A stretch of DNA of 64,000 bases, from NCBI RefSeq assembly GCF_014873875.1, contig NZ_JADBEM010000001.1:6262001-6326000 (forward strand). Reading direction: 5' to 3'. Positions 1-8,835 of this stretch are shown here, piece after piece. The number at the start of each line of letters is the position of its first letter. Position 1 is the first letter of the stretch. Both the position numbers and the translations under genes were made by a program. Source of the stretch: Actinopolymorpha pittospori. GTDB lineage: Bacteria; Actinomycetota; Actinomycetes; Propionibacteriales; Actinopolymorphaceae. The notes beneath the pieces are model-generated. The model was given only the letters and a program-made list of their open reading frames with translations. It had not been told where the DNA came from and searched no databases.

Positions 1-335
1 ACGAGCGCCGACGCCCCCGCGGAGAGGGCGCACAGCACCCGGCCGGGCTCACCGTGAGCGACGCTGGCCTCCACCCGCACGCCGCGGGCACCAGGGTCCG
101 CCTGCGAAACGGCGCGTCTGAGCACGTGCTCGTGTCCGAGCGCGTCGGCATCGGGGTCCACGTAGTGCGAGGGCACCGCCAGGGAGCGCGGCGTGGGGAT
201 GAACACGCAGGCCGACACGGCGTGCACGGTGGACCCCGTGCGTTCCGCGAGCCCCACCGCCCAGTCCAGGGCCCGCTGAGCACCGGCCGAACCGTCGACC
301 CCCACGACGATGGCGGCGTCGTGCTCATCGCGCAT
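1..335 (-). CDS. Universal stress protein (UspA family), cut by window edge
   Basis: The product begins MRDEHDAAIVVGVDGS, the Usp opening strand followed by the conserved V-D-G-S. It continues with the ALDWAV helix typical of Usp domains. The window edge removes the C-terminal half, so the G-x2-G-x9-G-S/T nucleotide-binding motif cannot be checked. I chose the start at 335 because AAGGAG lies 9 bases upstream; another in-frame ATG at 344 abuts that AAGGAG and is unlikely. The gene overlaps the end of the upstream Usp-CBS gene by 11 bases, so the two are probably co-transcribed and translationally coupled. Usp proteins act in the cytoplasm in dormancy and stress survival; no specific partner is visible here. 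Confidence 0.88.
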   Translation of the reverse strand, partial: MRDEHDAAIVVGVDGSAGAQRALDWAVGLAERTGSTVHAVSACVFIPTPRSLAVPSHYVDPDADALGHEHVLRRAVSQADPGARGVRVEASVAHGEPGRVLCALSAGASAL

Positions 336-1242
336 CGCGATCATCTCCTTCGGGTGCGGGCGGGCTCGGTGTCGCCGGCGAGCGCGGTGCCTTCTGCGCT
401 TCGGGCTCGGTTGGTTCCTCCGCCAGGAGAGTCGCCACCTCGTCGGAGGTCAGGAGCCCGACGATGCGGCCCTCGTCCGCCACCAGAACGGCGTCGCCGC
501 CGCTCAGGAGGAGTGCGGTGGCCGCCTCCCTGACGGTGTGGTCGGACGGGACGACGGGAGGAGGTTCGCGAACGAGATCACGGGCGGTGGGCGGCCTGTC
601 GTGAACGGACCAGCTCGCGAGGTGCCATACCGCGTCGGTCTCGGACAACAGACCCACACAGTGGTCGTGCTCCATCACCGGGAGATGGTGGACGCCGGCC
701 CCGACCATCAGTCGCAGGGCGACGTCGACGCCGGAGCCGGCATCGACCCCCGGCACGTTGGGCGTCATCACGTCGCCGACCGGGCGGTCCCCGACGCCGC
801 CGTACGCCTGTGCCGAGGACTCGCCGGCCGTGGGGACTCCCAGCTCGGGGATGTTCGCGGGTACGACCGCGACCGGACAGGCGGCGTTGCGGAGGCACCG
901 TGATGTCGTCGAGGTGCGCAACGGATCCCGGCCACGGCGTCGACCGAGTACCAGGAAGCTCGCCCGGCGCGACTGCTCGGTGAGGACGGAGGCCGGCTCG
1001 CCGCGCGACACCCGATGTGAGAGCGGCTGGCGGCGGCGCCACGTCGGAGGAACGGCGGTCTGGATCAGGGCGGTCAGCAGCGCGTCCGGGTCGATCTCCC
1101 CTTCGTCCCGCCGTTCTTCGGGGACCGCGAAGACGGCCTCGACCGGCAACCTGAGACGCTCCGCCTCGGCCACGCCCCAGCGCAGCGCGGCCGCGCTGGC
1201 GGCCGAGCCGTCGACGCCGACCACGATCGGGCTCTGGTCCAC
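325..1242 (-). CDS. Universal stress protein with C-terminal CBS-domain pair
   Basis: This 305-residue protein has an N-terminal Usp domain (IVVGVDGS near residues 6-13) running to about residue 127. Two CBS domains follow: VGDVMTPNVPGVDAGSGVDV around residues 155-205, and ARDLVREPPPVVPSDHTVRE around 215-275. Usp domains bind ATP or signal stress, and CBS pairs sense adenosine nucleotides. The Usp nucleotide loop looks degenerate (LGRRRG, then T-S where G-S is usual), so ATP binding is uncertain. The GTG start at 1242 was chosen because it places the Usp strand at the N-terminus, behind a G-rich stretch. Longer in-frame translations upstream do not look like protein. It overlaps the downstream Usp gene by 11 bases. 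A role in stress or redox/energy sensing is inferred. Confidence 0.85.
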   Translation of the reverse strand: MDQSPIVVGVDGSAASAAALRWGVAEAERLRLPVEAVFAVPEERRDEGEIDPDALLTALIQTAVPPTWRRRQPLSHRVSRGEPASVLTEQSRRASFLVLGRRRGRDPLRTSTTSRCLRNAACPVAVVPANIPELGVPTAGESSAQAYGGVGDRPVGDVMTPNVPGVDAGSGVDVALRLMVGAGVHHLPVMEHDHCVGLLSETDAVWHLASWSVHDRPPTARDLVREPPPVVPSDHTVREAATALLLSGGDAVLVADEGRIVGLLTSDEVATLLAEEPTEPEAQKAPRSPATPSPPAPEGDDRDAR

Positions 1243-1637
1243 AGCGCACCCCCAAGGCCGCGCGACACGATCGCGATGCCGGGCCACGTCCTCGACGGCG
1301 CCCAGACGTCCACTCCACGGCCACCATGGCGCGGTCAGGTGACCACGATGAGCCCGCAAGGGTCCTCGAATCCCGCGGCCAAGGTCCCAAGGGCACGTCG
1401 TATGTCCCGTCTCGTGGCGATGGGGGAACTTGTCGCGAGTCGCTGGTGAGGCCTGGATCTTCCACAGACGCCGGGGGAGTCGCCGGCCGGCAGGCCGGTT
1501 TCGGCCGGTCGGTCGGGGTGCACGGGCCTGTGGCCAGGGCGAAGTTCGACAGCGTGAACGCGTACGGTCGCGTCACGTTTGCCCAGCGGGTCGATGATCA
1601 CGGGAGACAGCACCGACCGACCCGATGAGGCCTCTCG
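1243..1637. other. 395-base intergenic region, no gene seen
   Basis: This gap separates the leftward Usp-CBS gene from the rightward metal-transporter gene, so it must carry promoters in both directions. I see no convincing -35/-10 pair, RNA gene or small ORF with a ribosome binding site. The open frames crossing it have arginine/proline-rich shadow composition. Confidence 0.5.
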
Positions 1638-3145
1638 ATGCGATCCGCGTTCCCCGGCCGTACCGCCGGCCCCGGCCTTGTCGCCGTCGCCCTGCTCGCC
1701 CTGGTCCAACTCGGTGTGCTCCTGGCTCCGGCGGGCACCGCTTGGGCCCAGCCACTCGGCGGCCACTCACCGGGTAAGCACCAGGTGGCACTGCATCCGC
1801 TGGGAAACTTCAGCATCAACCGGTACGACGGACTGACCGTCACACCGGACCAGCTGCGGGTCGACCACGTGCAGGACTTCGCCGAGATCCCCACGACCCA
1901 GCTGCAGAAGACCGTCGACACGAACGACAATGGGATCCTCGCCGAGGAGGAGCTCGCGACCTGGGCCACGCCGCGCTGCCGTACGGCGGCCAGGGAACTC
2001 GAGGCACGGTTGGACGAACGTCCCGTCCGCTTCGCACTCCAGACCGCCCGGGCACAGACCCGGGACGGCCAGGCCGGCCTGCGGACTCTCCGCCTCGAGT
2101 GCGCCTTCGCCGCCCCGATACCGCCGGCCGGTGCGGAGGCCCAGCTCGTGTTCGTCGACCGGGCCAGCACCGAGGGGATCGCGTGGCGGGAGATCAGCGC
2201 GCGTGCCGAAGGTGCGAGTCTGGCCGCGTCCGACGTGCCTGAAGATTCGGTGAGCAACCGGTTGCTCACCTATCCGGAGGCGAACCTCGACTCACCGCTC
2301 AACCAGCGGGCGGCGAACCTGACCATTCGAGCCGACGGTGGCCGCACCTCGATCGAGCCCGCCCCGGAGCAACCGGCGAACTCCGTCCTCGAAACAGTCC
2401 TCCCGAGGGGCGCCGACCGGCTCACCGTCGGCTTCATGTCGATGATCTCCCGGCAGGACCTCACCCTGGGGATCGGCCTGACCGCCATCATCTCGCCGCC
2501 ATCGCCCTGGGCGCCTCGCACGCGGCGGCACCGGGCCACGGCAAGACCATCATGGCCGCGTACGCCGCCGGTCGCAGCGAGCACTCGCTGCGTGCGGTGC
2601 TCGCGCTCGGAGCCACGGTCACCGTGACGCACACCGCCGGCGTCTTCCTGCTCGCGCTGATCGTCACCGTCGGAACGGCTGTCGCGCCGGAGTCCCTGTT
2701 TCCCTGGTTCGCCGCGGCGAGCGGCGTCCTCGTCGTCCTCGTCGGCGTGACGCTGCTCGTGCGCGCTCGGTCGGCCTGGAGGCACGGCCACGGGCATGGA
2801 CATGGACACGGCCACGGCCACGGCAGCATCCTCGTGATGGGCATCGCCGGCGGGATGGTTCCGAGCCCTTCGGCGATCGTCGTGCTGCTCGGAGCGGCCG
2901 CGCTCGGGCACGCGTGGTTCGGTGTCCTGCTGGTGCTCGCCTACGGCGCCGGAATGGCCCTCACCCTGATGCTCGCCGGTCTTGTGATCGTGCGACTCAG
3001 TGAGCGCATCCAGCAGTGGCTTCTCTCGCGCGGAAGGGCCCGTTGGGTGGGTGTCGTGCCCACCGTCACCTCGCTGGTCGTGATCGTCCTCGGGGTCGTC
3101 ATCACCGTGCGCGGCGTGGGTAGCGCCCTCGGGACCGTGTCGTAG
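1638..3145 (+). pseudogene. NicO-type nickel/cobalt transporter, broken by a one-base frameshift
   Basis: The first frame encodes a signal-peptide-like N-terminus (hydrophobic residues about 12-35) and a long extracytoplasmic domain, then enters the membrane part (TLGIGLTAII). The reading continues in another frame as AALGASHAAAPGHGKTIMAA, the family signature with A-P-G-H-G-K-T. After that come several membrane helices and a cytoplasmic stretch with seven HG repeats (residues HGHGHGHG). Joining the frames needs one extra base near 2489-2493, about ATC ATC CTC GCC, so one base is missing in this sequence. The soluble domain also has an EF-hand-like loop DTNDNGILAEEE. The family exports or imports Ni/Co or related ions. 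No slippery sequence is visible, so this is either a real inactivating deletion or a sequencing error. GAGG precedes the ATG by 8 bases. Confidence 0.8.
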
Positions 3146-3154
3146 CGTCGCGGG

Positions 3155-3679
3155 TCAGACGTCGGTCACGACCTCGTTGAGGAACCACGTCCTGCGCTCG
3201 CTCTCGTCGATCCAGTTCTCGATCAGGCTGGCGGTCGCGACGTCGTTGTACTTGTCGCAGATCTCGTGCGCCGAGCGGAGGGAAATTGTCAACTGACGGT
3301 TGTCGTCCCGCAGTTCCTTCATCATGTCGCGCGGGGCGACGAACTCCTCGTCGTTGTCCTTGAGCCGCTGTTCCCGTGAAACACCGCCGATCGAGCGAAG
3401 CGTGGTGCCACCGATCTTCCGTGTTCTTTCGGCTATATCGTCGGACATCGCGAATATCTGGTCGGCGTGCTCGTCGAGGAGCAGGTGGTAGTCGCGGAAG
3501 TGCCGGCCGGTCATGTGCCAGTGGAAGTTCTTCGTCTTCATGTAGAGCGCGAAGACATCGGCGAGGAGTACGCGTAGTTCACGCGAGATCTCCACCACAC
3601 CACCGTGACTCAGATCGGTGGGTACGCCGAGGACGTCGGTTCGGGACTGTTCGGAACGCGTGGTGCTGCCCTTTGCCAT
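3155..3679 (-). CDS. dps: Dps-family ferritin-like DNA-protection protein
   Basis: The 174-residue product contains the Dps ferroxidase signature KTKNFHWHMTG followed by FRDYHLLLDEHADQIF, with the expected His, Asp and Glu ligands. It keeps the four-helix length typical of Dps. Dps dodecamers oxidise and store iron with peroxide and shield DNA in stress. I placed the start at 3679 (MAKGSTTRSEQ) because GGGAGGAGG lies about 9 bases upstream; a longer in-frame extension to 3901 looks like non-protein shadow. The short basic/polar tail before the ferritin core could contact DNA. It is convergent with the transporter gene (9-base gap) and divergent from the MFS gene. Confidence 0.93.
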   Translation of the reverse strand: MAKGSTTRSEQSRTDVLGVPTDLSHGGVVEISRELRVLLADVFALYMKTKNFHWHMTGRHFRDYHLLLDEHADQIFAMSDDIAERTRKIGGTTLRSIGGVSREQRLKDNDEEFVAPRDMMKELRDDNRQLTISLRSAHEICDKYNDVATASLIENWIDESERRTWFLNEVVTDV

Positions 3680-3945
3680 CGTTGTGGCCTCCTCCCGGAT
3701 CAGATCTCCCGGTGACTTCGACCCTACGTGCCCGCACGCTCCGTCTCGCGGGACGAAACTCACCAACCGAACGTGATCCCCGCGCAGTAACGCCAGGGAC
3801 ATCGACCGGTCGCGACCAGCCGGATCCGCGTCAACGGAGTCTTGCCCGAGTACGCGCGGAAAGGCCGCTTTCGCCGCGGTGTCCAGGCCGCCTTGCCTCA
3901 CCCGTCGGTCCGCCCGCGCACCCGGCGCGGATGTGAAAGCCTGGC

Positions 3946-5223
3946 ATGGCCGCGGAACCGCAGCGGGCAGGGAGCGCGGGGTTGAGCAGCCAACCAGCCG
4001 GACAGCAGTGGGACGACATCGAAAGCCGACGCGGCATGGGTCCAGCGGTGCCGATCGCCGCGTACGCGTTCGCCGTCGCCATGTCCGGCACCACTCTTCC
4101 GACGCCGCTCTACACGCTGTACCAGGCGCAGTACGGGTTCTCCTCGCTGATCGTCACGGTGATCTTCGCCGCGTACGCCGTCGGTGTCATCGCGACGTTG
4201 TTCCTGTGCGGCCAGCTGTCGGACACGATCGGCCGGCGGCCCGTGTTGGTGGCCGGTCTGGTCCTGGCCGCGGCGAGTGCCCTGTGCTTCCTGTTCGAAG
4301 GGGGACTTCCGGCGCTGTTCGCCGGCCGGGTGCTGTCGGGCCTGTCCGCAGGCCTCTTCACCGGCTCCGCCACGGTGGCCATCGTCGAACTCGCACCGGA
4401 GCGACTGCGCGGCCGGGCCACGTTGGTCGCCACGGTCGCCAACATGGGCGGCCTGGGCGTCGGCCCGCTGCTCGCCGGGCTGCTGTCGGAGTACGCCCCC
4501 GCCCCGCTCGGTCTGGTCTTCGTGGTGAACCTCGCACTCGTGGCGGTGGCCATCGTCGGGATTCTGCGAATACCGGAGACCGTCCGAGTCCAGCACGGTG
4601 CGCCGATGCGTCCGGGCCGGCTGCGAGTCCCGCGGTCGATACTTCCCACGTTCGTGCCCGCGGCCCTGGCGGGGTTCGCGGGTTTCGCGATGTTCGGCCT
4701 GTTCACCGCCGTCACACCGACCTACATCGATGAGGTCGAGGGGATCGGCAACCGGGCTGTGCAGGGCGCGGTCGTCTTCTCCGTCTTCATGGCGTCGACC
4801 CTCGGTCAGCTGACGATGACGAAGGTCGGTGTCCGACGGGCGCTGCCCTGGGGAACCGTGCTGCTCGGGGTCGGGATGGTCCTCATCTTCTGCTCTCTGC
4901 TCCTCCCGAGCCTGGCCCTGCTGGTGCTGGGCGGCGTGATCAGCGGTAGCGGGCAGGGACTGTCGTTCCGCGCGGCGGTGACGGCCGTTGGCCGGCGGAG
5001 TCCGCCCGACCAGCGCGCGGAGGTCACCTCAGCGTTGTTCGTCGCGTGCTACGTCGGCATCTCGATCCCGGTCGTGGGGATCGGTGCGCTCGGCGTGGCC
5101 ACCGGACTCCGTACGGCCGGTCTGGTCTTCACGGTGTGTGTGGCACTGCTCGCGGCGGCCACCGCCGCCTGGCTCGTCCGTAACCCCGCCGGTGACGAGG
5201 AACGTCGTCCCCCGAGCGACTGA
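3946..5223 (+). CDS. MFS transporter, drug-exporter type
   Basis: This 425-residue protein has about 12 hydrophobic segments, the layout of the major facilitator superfamily. The loop after TM2 reads CGQLSDTIGRRPVLVAG, matching MFS motif A (G-x-L-x-D-x-x-G-R-R). TM5 has a motif-C-like glycine-rich run (GGLGVGPLLAGLLSEYAP), common in drug/H+ antiporters. It sits in the cytoplasmic membrane and probably exports a small molecule; the substrate cannot be read from the sequence. The start at 3946 has only a weak GAAAG upstream, and an ATG at 4036 (MGPAVPIAAYAF) just before TM1 is a reasonable alternative. A strong hairpin terminator follows directly. Confidence 0.87.
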   Translation: MAAEPQRAGSAGLSSQPAGQQWDDIESRRGMGPAVPIAAYAFAVAMSGTTLPTPLYTLYQAQYGFSSLIVTVIFAAYAVGVIATLFLCGQLSDTIGRRPVLVAGLVLAAASALCFLFEGGLPALFAGRVLSGLSAGLFTGSATVAIVELAPERLRGRATLVATVANMGGLGVGPLLAGLLSEYAPAPLGLVFVVNLALVAVAIVGILRIPETVRVQHGAPMRPGRLRVPRSILPTFVPAALAGFAGFAMFGLFTAVTPTYIDEVEGIGNRAVQGAVVFSVFMASTLGQLTMTKVGVRRALPWGTVLLGVGMVLIFCSLLLPSLALLVLGGVISGSGQGLSFRAAVTAVGRRSPPDQRAEVTSALFVACYVGISIPVVGIGALGVATGLRTAGLVFTVCVALLAAATAAWLVRNPAGDEERRPPSD

Positions 5224-5235
5224 GAGCGACTGGGG

Positions 5236-5266
5236 TGGAGGCGGTGGACACGCCACACCGCCTCCA
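5236..5266. terminator. Hairpin between convergent genes
   Basis: TGGAGGCGGTG and its exact complement CACCGCCTCCA flank a 9-base loop, 13 bases after the MFS stop codon. It lacks a T-run, as is usual in high-GC actinomycetes. It can serve the MFS gene from the left and, at some distance, the DUF6518-like gene from the right. Confidence 0.75.
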
Positions 5267-5428
5267 ACGAAGTTGGTGGGCCCGCCAGCCGGTTGCCGCA
5301 CCGGGTTGCCGGGGCTGGCCCACACGCAGACTCTCACCGCCACCTGAGAGGTCCCTGAACGCCCGCTGAATATCTCCCCCGCACAAATCTCGCGGGCGCG
5401 GACTGGGGCCGTGGGGTCGGCCGCCGCG

Positions 5429-6097
5429 CTACACGTGCAGGAACGTCGCCTGGACGACGACGAAGGCCGCGGCGGCGACACCGACCCCGGCCGCCAGCGC
5501 GAGCAGCGCCCAGCACCGGTCTCGCATCGAACGCGCCAGCACGACGGGAAGCAGGACGCCGACGGCGATGTAGCACCATCCGGCGGTTGTGCCCGGCCCG
5601 CTGTGGGAGGTCGCGTCGGTGGCGAGCCAGAGATACCGGAGTCCCTCACACAGCCATACCGAGCCCGTGATGCCCACCGCCGCGACCCGGATCGGCCGAC
5701 GAGGTGTACGCAGCAGCGCGCCGGACAGACCGTAGGCCGGTCCCGCGACGACGCCGGTGCCGACCCAGATGATCACCGCGGTCATGCTGGCGGCGTACCC
5801 GCGCGCCTCCGTGGCCGCGTAGTAGCCGACGACCAGACCTGCCTGGGTCAGCAGGCCGGCCACGGCGGCCGTTCGCCACCGCCCCGCGGCTGCGAGGCCG
5901 ACCAGGAAGGCGATCGTGACCCAGGTCGAGGCCGAGTTGGCCAGCGCGGACCAGCCGCCGGGCAGAACCGTCTGCCCGAACGACGTGAGCACCCCTCCGA
6001 CCAAGCCGAGAGCGACGGACATGGTGAGCAGCAGCCAGGTCCGGGAGGACGCGGCGGACGACCCGCGCGTCGCCGCCGGGTGCTCGGTCGTGGACAC
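5429..6097 (-). CDS. Multi-pass membrane protein, DUF6518-like
   Basis: The 222-residue product has about seven hydrophobic segments after a short polar N-terminus. Its LVGGVLTSFGQTVLPGGWSALANSASTW stretch resembles the actinobacterial DUF6518 family, in which a similar SFGQ...P...LANS motif follows the first helix; that match is from memory. No catalytic motif is visible and no function is known to me. The ATG at 6097 directly precedes the polar segment. It is transcribed convergently with the MFS gene and divergently from the P-loop gene at 6277. Confidence 0.75.
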   Translation of the reverse strand: MSTTEHPAATRGSSAASSRTWLLLTMSVALGLVGGVLTSFGQTVLPGGWSALANSASTWVTIAFLVGLAAAGRWRTAAVAGLLTQAGLVVGYYAATEARGYAASMTAVIIWVGTGVVAGPAYGLSGALLRTPRRPIRVAAVGITGSVWLCEGLRYLWLATDATSHSGPGTTAGWCYIAVGVLLPVVLARSMRDRCWALLALAAGVGVAAAAFVVVQATFLHV

Positions 6098-6276
6098 GTC
6101 GATCGGCTCCTTGAGACTCGTCGGTCGTGGACAGGTGGAGTCACGTCTCTACCAGGGTGTCGACCGATCGCGCCCGGCGGGCGCGAAGGTCGGCCCGTCG
6201 GCAGGGCGTGCCGGCCGCACACCATCCGCGGTAAAGCAGGTGAGAGCGCTGACGGGACACGGCTACGCTGCGGCGG

Positions 6277-7494
6277 ATGAGTGGCCACCTGATCCCCGTG
6301 CTGTGGTTGTGCGGCCCGCCCGGTGTCGGCAAGTCCACAGTCGCCTGGGAGATCTACGCCGACCTCACCCGGGCCGGCGTCCCGGCGGGCTACGTCGACA
6401 TCGACCAGGTCGGGATGTGTTACCCCGAGCCGGCGTGCGACCCGGGCAGATACGTGCTGAAGGCCGACAACCTCGCCGCGATGGTGGCGTCCTTCCGGCA
6501 CTCAGGTGCCCGCTGCGTCGTGGTGTCCGGCGTGGCCGACGTCGCGTGCGCCCGGCTCCATGCCGACCGGACCCCTGATGCCGCGGTCACGCTGTGTCGG
6601 CTTCGGGTGGCGCCCGACGAGCTGAGGGAGCGGCTCGCGCGACGGGGAGAGCACGGCCCGATGGTGGAGGAGGCGGTACGCAACGCCGAGGAGTTGGACC
6701 GCAACGACGTCGCCGACGTGTGTGTCGAGACCAGCGGACGCTCGGTCGCCGAGGTGACGAGGCTCGTCCGTGAGCAGACCGGTGAGCTGTTCGTTCCCGT
6801 CGCCGCGCCGAGTCTCCCCGACGGTGATGCCGCGAGGGCGCTCGCGCCCGCGCCGACGGTGAACGATGCACCTGGGCCGGTCCTGTGGGTCTGCGGGCCG
6901 AGGGGTGTCGGCAAATCGACTGTCGGCTGGCTGGTCTCGGAGGCGGTGAGGCGGACCGGGGTCACCACCGCCTTCGTCGACCTCGAGCAGATCGGGTTCA
7001 GTTGGCCGGTCCCGGCTGATGATCCCGGAAACCACCGGCACAAGGCGCGGAGCCTCGCCGCCGTCTGGCAGAGCTTTCACGCGAGCGGGGCCCGCTGCCT
7101 GGTGGTCAACGGTGCTGTCGACCGGCCGGCCGATGTTCGGTCCTACACCGACGCGTTGCCCGCCTCGACGTTCACGGTGTGCCGGTTGCACGCCGGGCCG
7201 GAGCAGCTGAGGGAACGGGTCATGCTGCGGGGACAGGGCCGCAGCTGGGCGGCTCCCGGAGACCCGCTGCGTGGACTGCCCGCCGCGAGGCTGCACCAGG
7301 TCGCCGACAACGCGATCGCGACCGCCGCGGCCCTGGAACGCTCCGCCCTCGGCGACCTCCGTGTCGAGACCGACGGGCGTGGCGTCGACGAGGTGGCCCA
7401 GGCGATCCTCGCCGAGACCGGCGGGTGGCCGGGCCTCGGCGACCTCGCCGGCGGTGCCGCCGAGGCCGGACGCGGGATCCTGGAACGGGACTGA
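6277..7494 (+). CDS. Tandem-duplicated P-loop NTPase/kinase-like protein
   Basis: This 405-residue protein has two homologous halves of roughly 190 residues. Each opens with a Walker A motif: VLWLCGPPGVGKSTVAW near residue 13 and VLWVCGPRGVGKSTVGW near residue 206. Both halves then share YVDIDQVGMCYP or FVDLEQIGFSWP, DPG, K-A-x-x-L-A-A, SGARC(V/L)VV, LCRL/VCRL, L-R-E-R and a closing VET-x-GR. The Asp after the second strand resembles the Walker-B or acceptor-side Asp of small-molecule kinases. The fold suggests an AAA_33 or nucleotide-kinase-like enzyme, but the substrate is unknown. It stands alone in its transcription direction and abuts the convergent ArsR gene. Confidence 0.82.
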   Translation: MSGHLIPVLWLCGPPGVGKSTVAWEIYADLTRAGVPAGYVDIDQVGMCYPEPACDPGRYVLKADNLAAMVASFRHSGARCVVVSGVADVACARLHADRTPDAAVTLCRLRVAPDELRERLARRGEHGPMVEEAVRNAEELDRNDVADVCVETSGRSVAEVTRLVREQTGELFVPVAAPSLPDGDAARALAPAPTVNDAPGPVLWVCGPRGVGKSTVGWLVSEAVRRTGVTTAFVDLEQIGFSWPVPADDPGNHRHKARSLAAVWQSFHASGARCLVVNGAVDRPADVRSYTDALPASTFTVCRLHAGPEQLRERVMLRGQGRSWAAPGDPLRGLPAARLHQVADNAIATAAALERSALGDLRVETDGRGVDEVAQAILAETGGWPGLGDLAGGAAEAGRGILERD

Positions 7495-7506
7495 CGCCCG
7501 CTCGCG

Positions 7507-7851
7507 TCAGGCGTCCCCGGCCCGTTCCTCGGCGAGTACCAGGGCGAGCAGGCCCGGGAACCGTGCCTCGAACTCAGCTCGTCGCAGCCGGTTGAGTCGG
7601 CGCGGCCCCTTGTCCACCTGCTCGAGGAGGCCGGCGCTTCGCAGGACCGCGAAGTGGTGGCTCGCGGTGGCCTTGGACACGGGCAGGTCGAAGGTTCCGC
7701 ACGACCGGGTGAAGTCCGGTTCGCCGGCGAGCTCGCGCAGGATCGAACGCCGGACCGGATCGGCGAGCGCGTCCAGCGCGTCCTGCAGGGGGACGGCGGC
7801 CGGGTCGGCGTGAACCAGGGATCTGCCGCGACGAGTCGTCCCCTCGGCCAT
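7507..7851 (-). CDS. ArsR-family winged-helix regulator
   Basis: The 114-residue product has the ArsR core: ALADPVRRSILRELAG, then the recognition helix SKATASHHFAVLRSAGLLEQ, then a basic wing (DKGPRRLNRLR). No metal-binding Cys-x-Cys is present in the recognition helix, so it is not an obvious metal sensor. The start at 7851 has GGAGGA 7 bases upstream; an upstream in-frame start at 7896 lacks that. It is divergent from the SDR gene at 7966 and is the likely regulator of it and of itself. This is inferred from position. Confidence 0.88.
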   Translation of the reverse strand: MAEGTTRRGRSLVHADPAAVPLQDALDALADPVRRSILRELAGEPDFTRSCGTFDLPVSKATASHHFAVLRSAGLLEQVDKGPRRLNRLRRAEFEARFPGLLALVLAEERAGDA

Positions 7852-7965
7852 CGTGGGTCCTCCGTCTCCGTCTGCCAGCTTGACTTGTTCGACCACGATC
7901 GTACACTCACTGGTGTTCGATTTCCATCAAACAAGAGCCCTGGGCGGAGTGAGTGAGGAAGCATC
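7852..7965. promoter_or_regulatory. Shared divergent control region of ArsR and SDR genes
   Basis: This 114-base spacer is clearly more AT-rich than the flanking genes. It carries two copies of TGTTCGA-like sequence (CTTGTTCGACC near 7884 and GGTGTTCGATT near 7911), about 28 bases apart, plus a TCAAACAAG partial mirror of the first. These are candidate ArsR operator half-sites. No footprint-quality motif is known to me. Confidence 0.4.
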
Positions 7966-8826
7966 ATGGCTGGGTCGGACGACACATCAGCCTGGGTCGC
8001 CGTGGTGACCGGAGCCAGTCGCGGTGCGGGCAAGGGCATCGCCGTCGCACTCGGTCAGGTCGGAGCGACCGTGTACGTCACGGGGCGTAGCCAGCAGGCG
8101 GCCGACTCGCCATACGGCGGAACCATCGCGGAGACCGCGGATCTCATCACCCGCGCCGGTGGCACAGGCATCCCCGTCGTGGTCGACCATGCCGACGACG
8201 CCGCCACGGCGGAACTCTTCGCCCGCGTGGCGCACGACCACGGCCGGCTGGACATCCTCGTCAACAACGCCGCGAAGGTGCCGTCGGTGCAGCCCGGAGG
8301 GTTCTGGGAGAGGCCGCTCGAGGCGGCCGACCTGATCACCGTCGGGCTACGGTCGCACTACGTGGCGAGCTACCACGCGGCGCCGTTGCTGATCGCGAAC
8401 GGCCGCGGTCTCCTCGTCAACACTGGTCACTACGGCGCGGTCTCCTACTACCACGGACCCGCCTACGGCGCGCAGAAGGCGGGCGCCGACAAGATGGCGG
8501 CCGACATGGCGAAGGAACTCCGACCCCACAACGTCGCCGCCGTCTCGATCTGGATGGGTGGGCTCGACACCGAACGCGCCCGCGCCCACCTCGCCTCGGT
8601 GCCGCCCGAGGCGAGGCCGTCGACCCGGCGGGAGTCGCCGGAGTTCACCGGTCGGGTGATCGCGGCTCTCTACGCCCTTCCGGATCTCATGACGTACTCG
8701 GGCCGAACGCTGATCGGCGCCGAGATCGGCGCGACGCTCGGCGTCACCGACATCGACGGCGCCGCACCCGTGTCACTGCGCTCCACCCTCGGTGGGCCGC
8801 CGGAGCCGCACGCCAGCCTGCGCTGA
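7966..8826 (+). CDS. Short-chain dehydrogenase/reductase, DHRS1-like
   Basis: This 286-residue SDR has the cofactor motif TGASRGAGKG near residue 16, NNAA and the catalytic pair YGAQK. The usual Ser about 13 residues before the Tyr is missing: the segment reads NTGHYGAVSYYHGPAY, with Gly or Thr at that site. The protein still resembles DHRS1-type enzymes in layout. Substrate is unknown, and NADP is possible given the R in GRS after strand 2. It lies next to a divergent ArsR regulator and has a large inverted repeat 10 bases after its stop. Confidence 0.87.
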   Translation: MAGSDDTSAWVAVVTGASRGAGKGIAVALGQVGATVYVTGRSQQAADSPYGGTIAETADLITRAGGTGIPVVVDHADDAATAELFARVAHDHGRLDILVNNAAKVPSVQPGGFWERPLEAADLITVGLRSHYVASYHAAPLLIANGRGLLVNTGHYGAVSYYHGPAYGAQKAGADKMAADMAKELRPHNVAAVSIWMGGLDTERARAHLASVPPEARPSTRRESPEFTGRVIAALYALPDLMTYSGRTLIGAEIGATLGVTDIDGAAPVSLRSTLGGPPEPHASLR

Positions 8827-8835
8827 CGTCGCGTT

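Noticed and set aside
7880..7930. tRNA-like GTTCGA boxes
   Set aside because: The T-loop-like words lack acceptor, D and anticodon stems; they fit an operator better.
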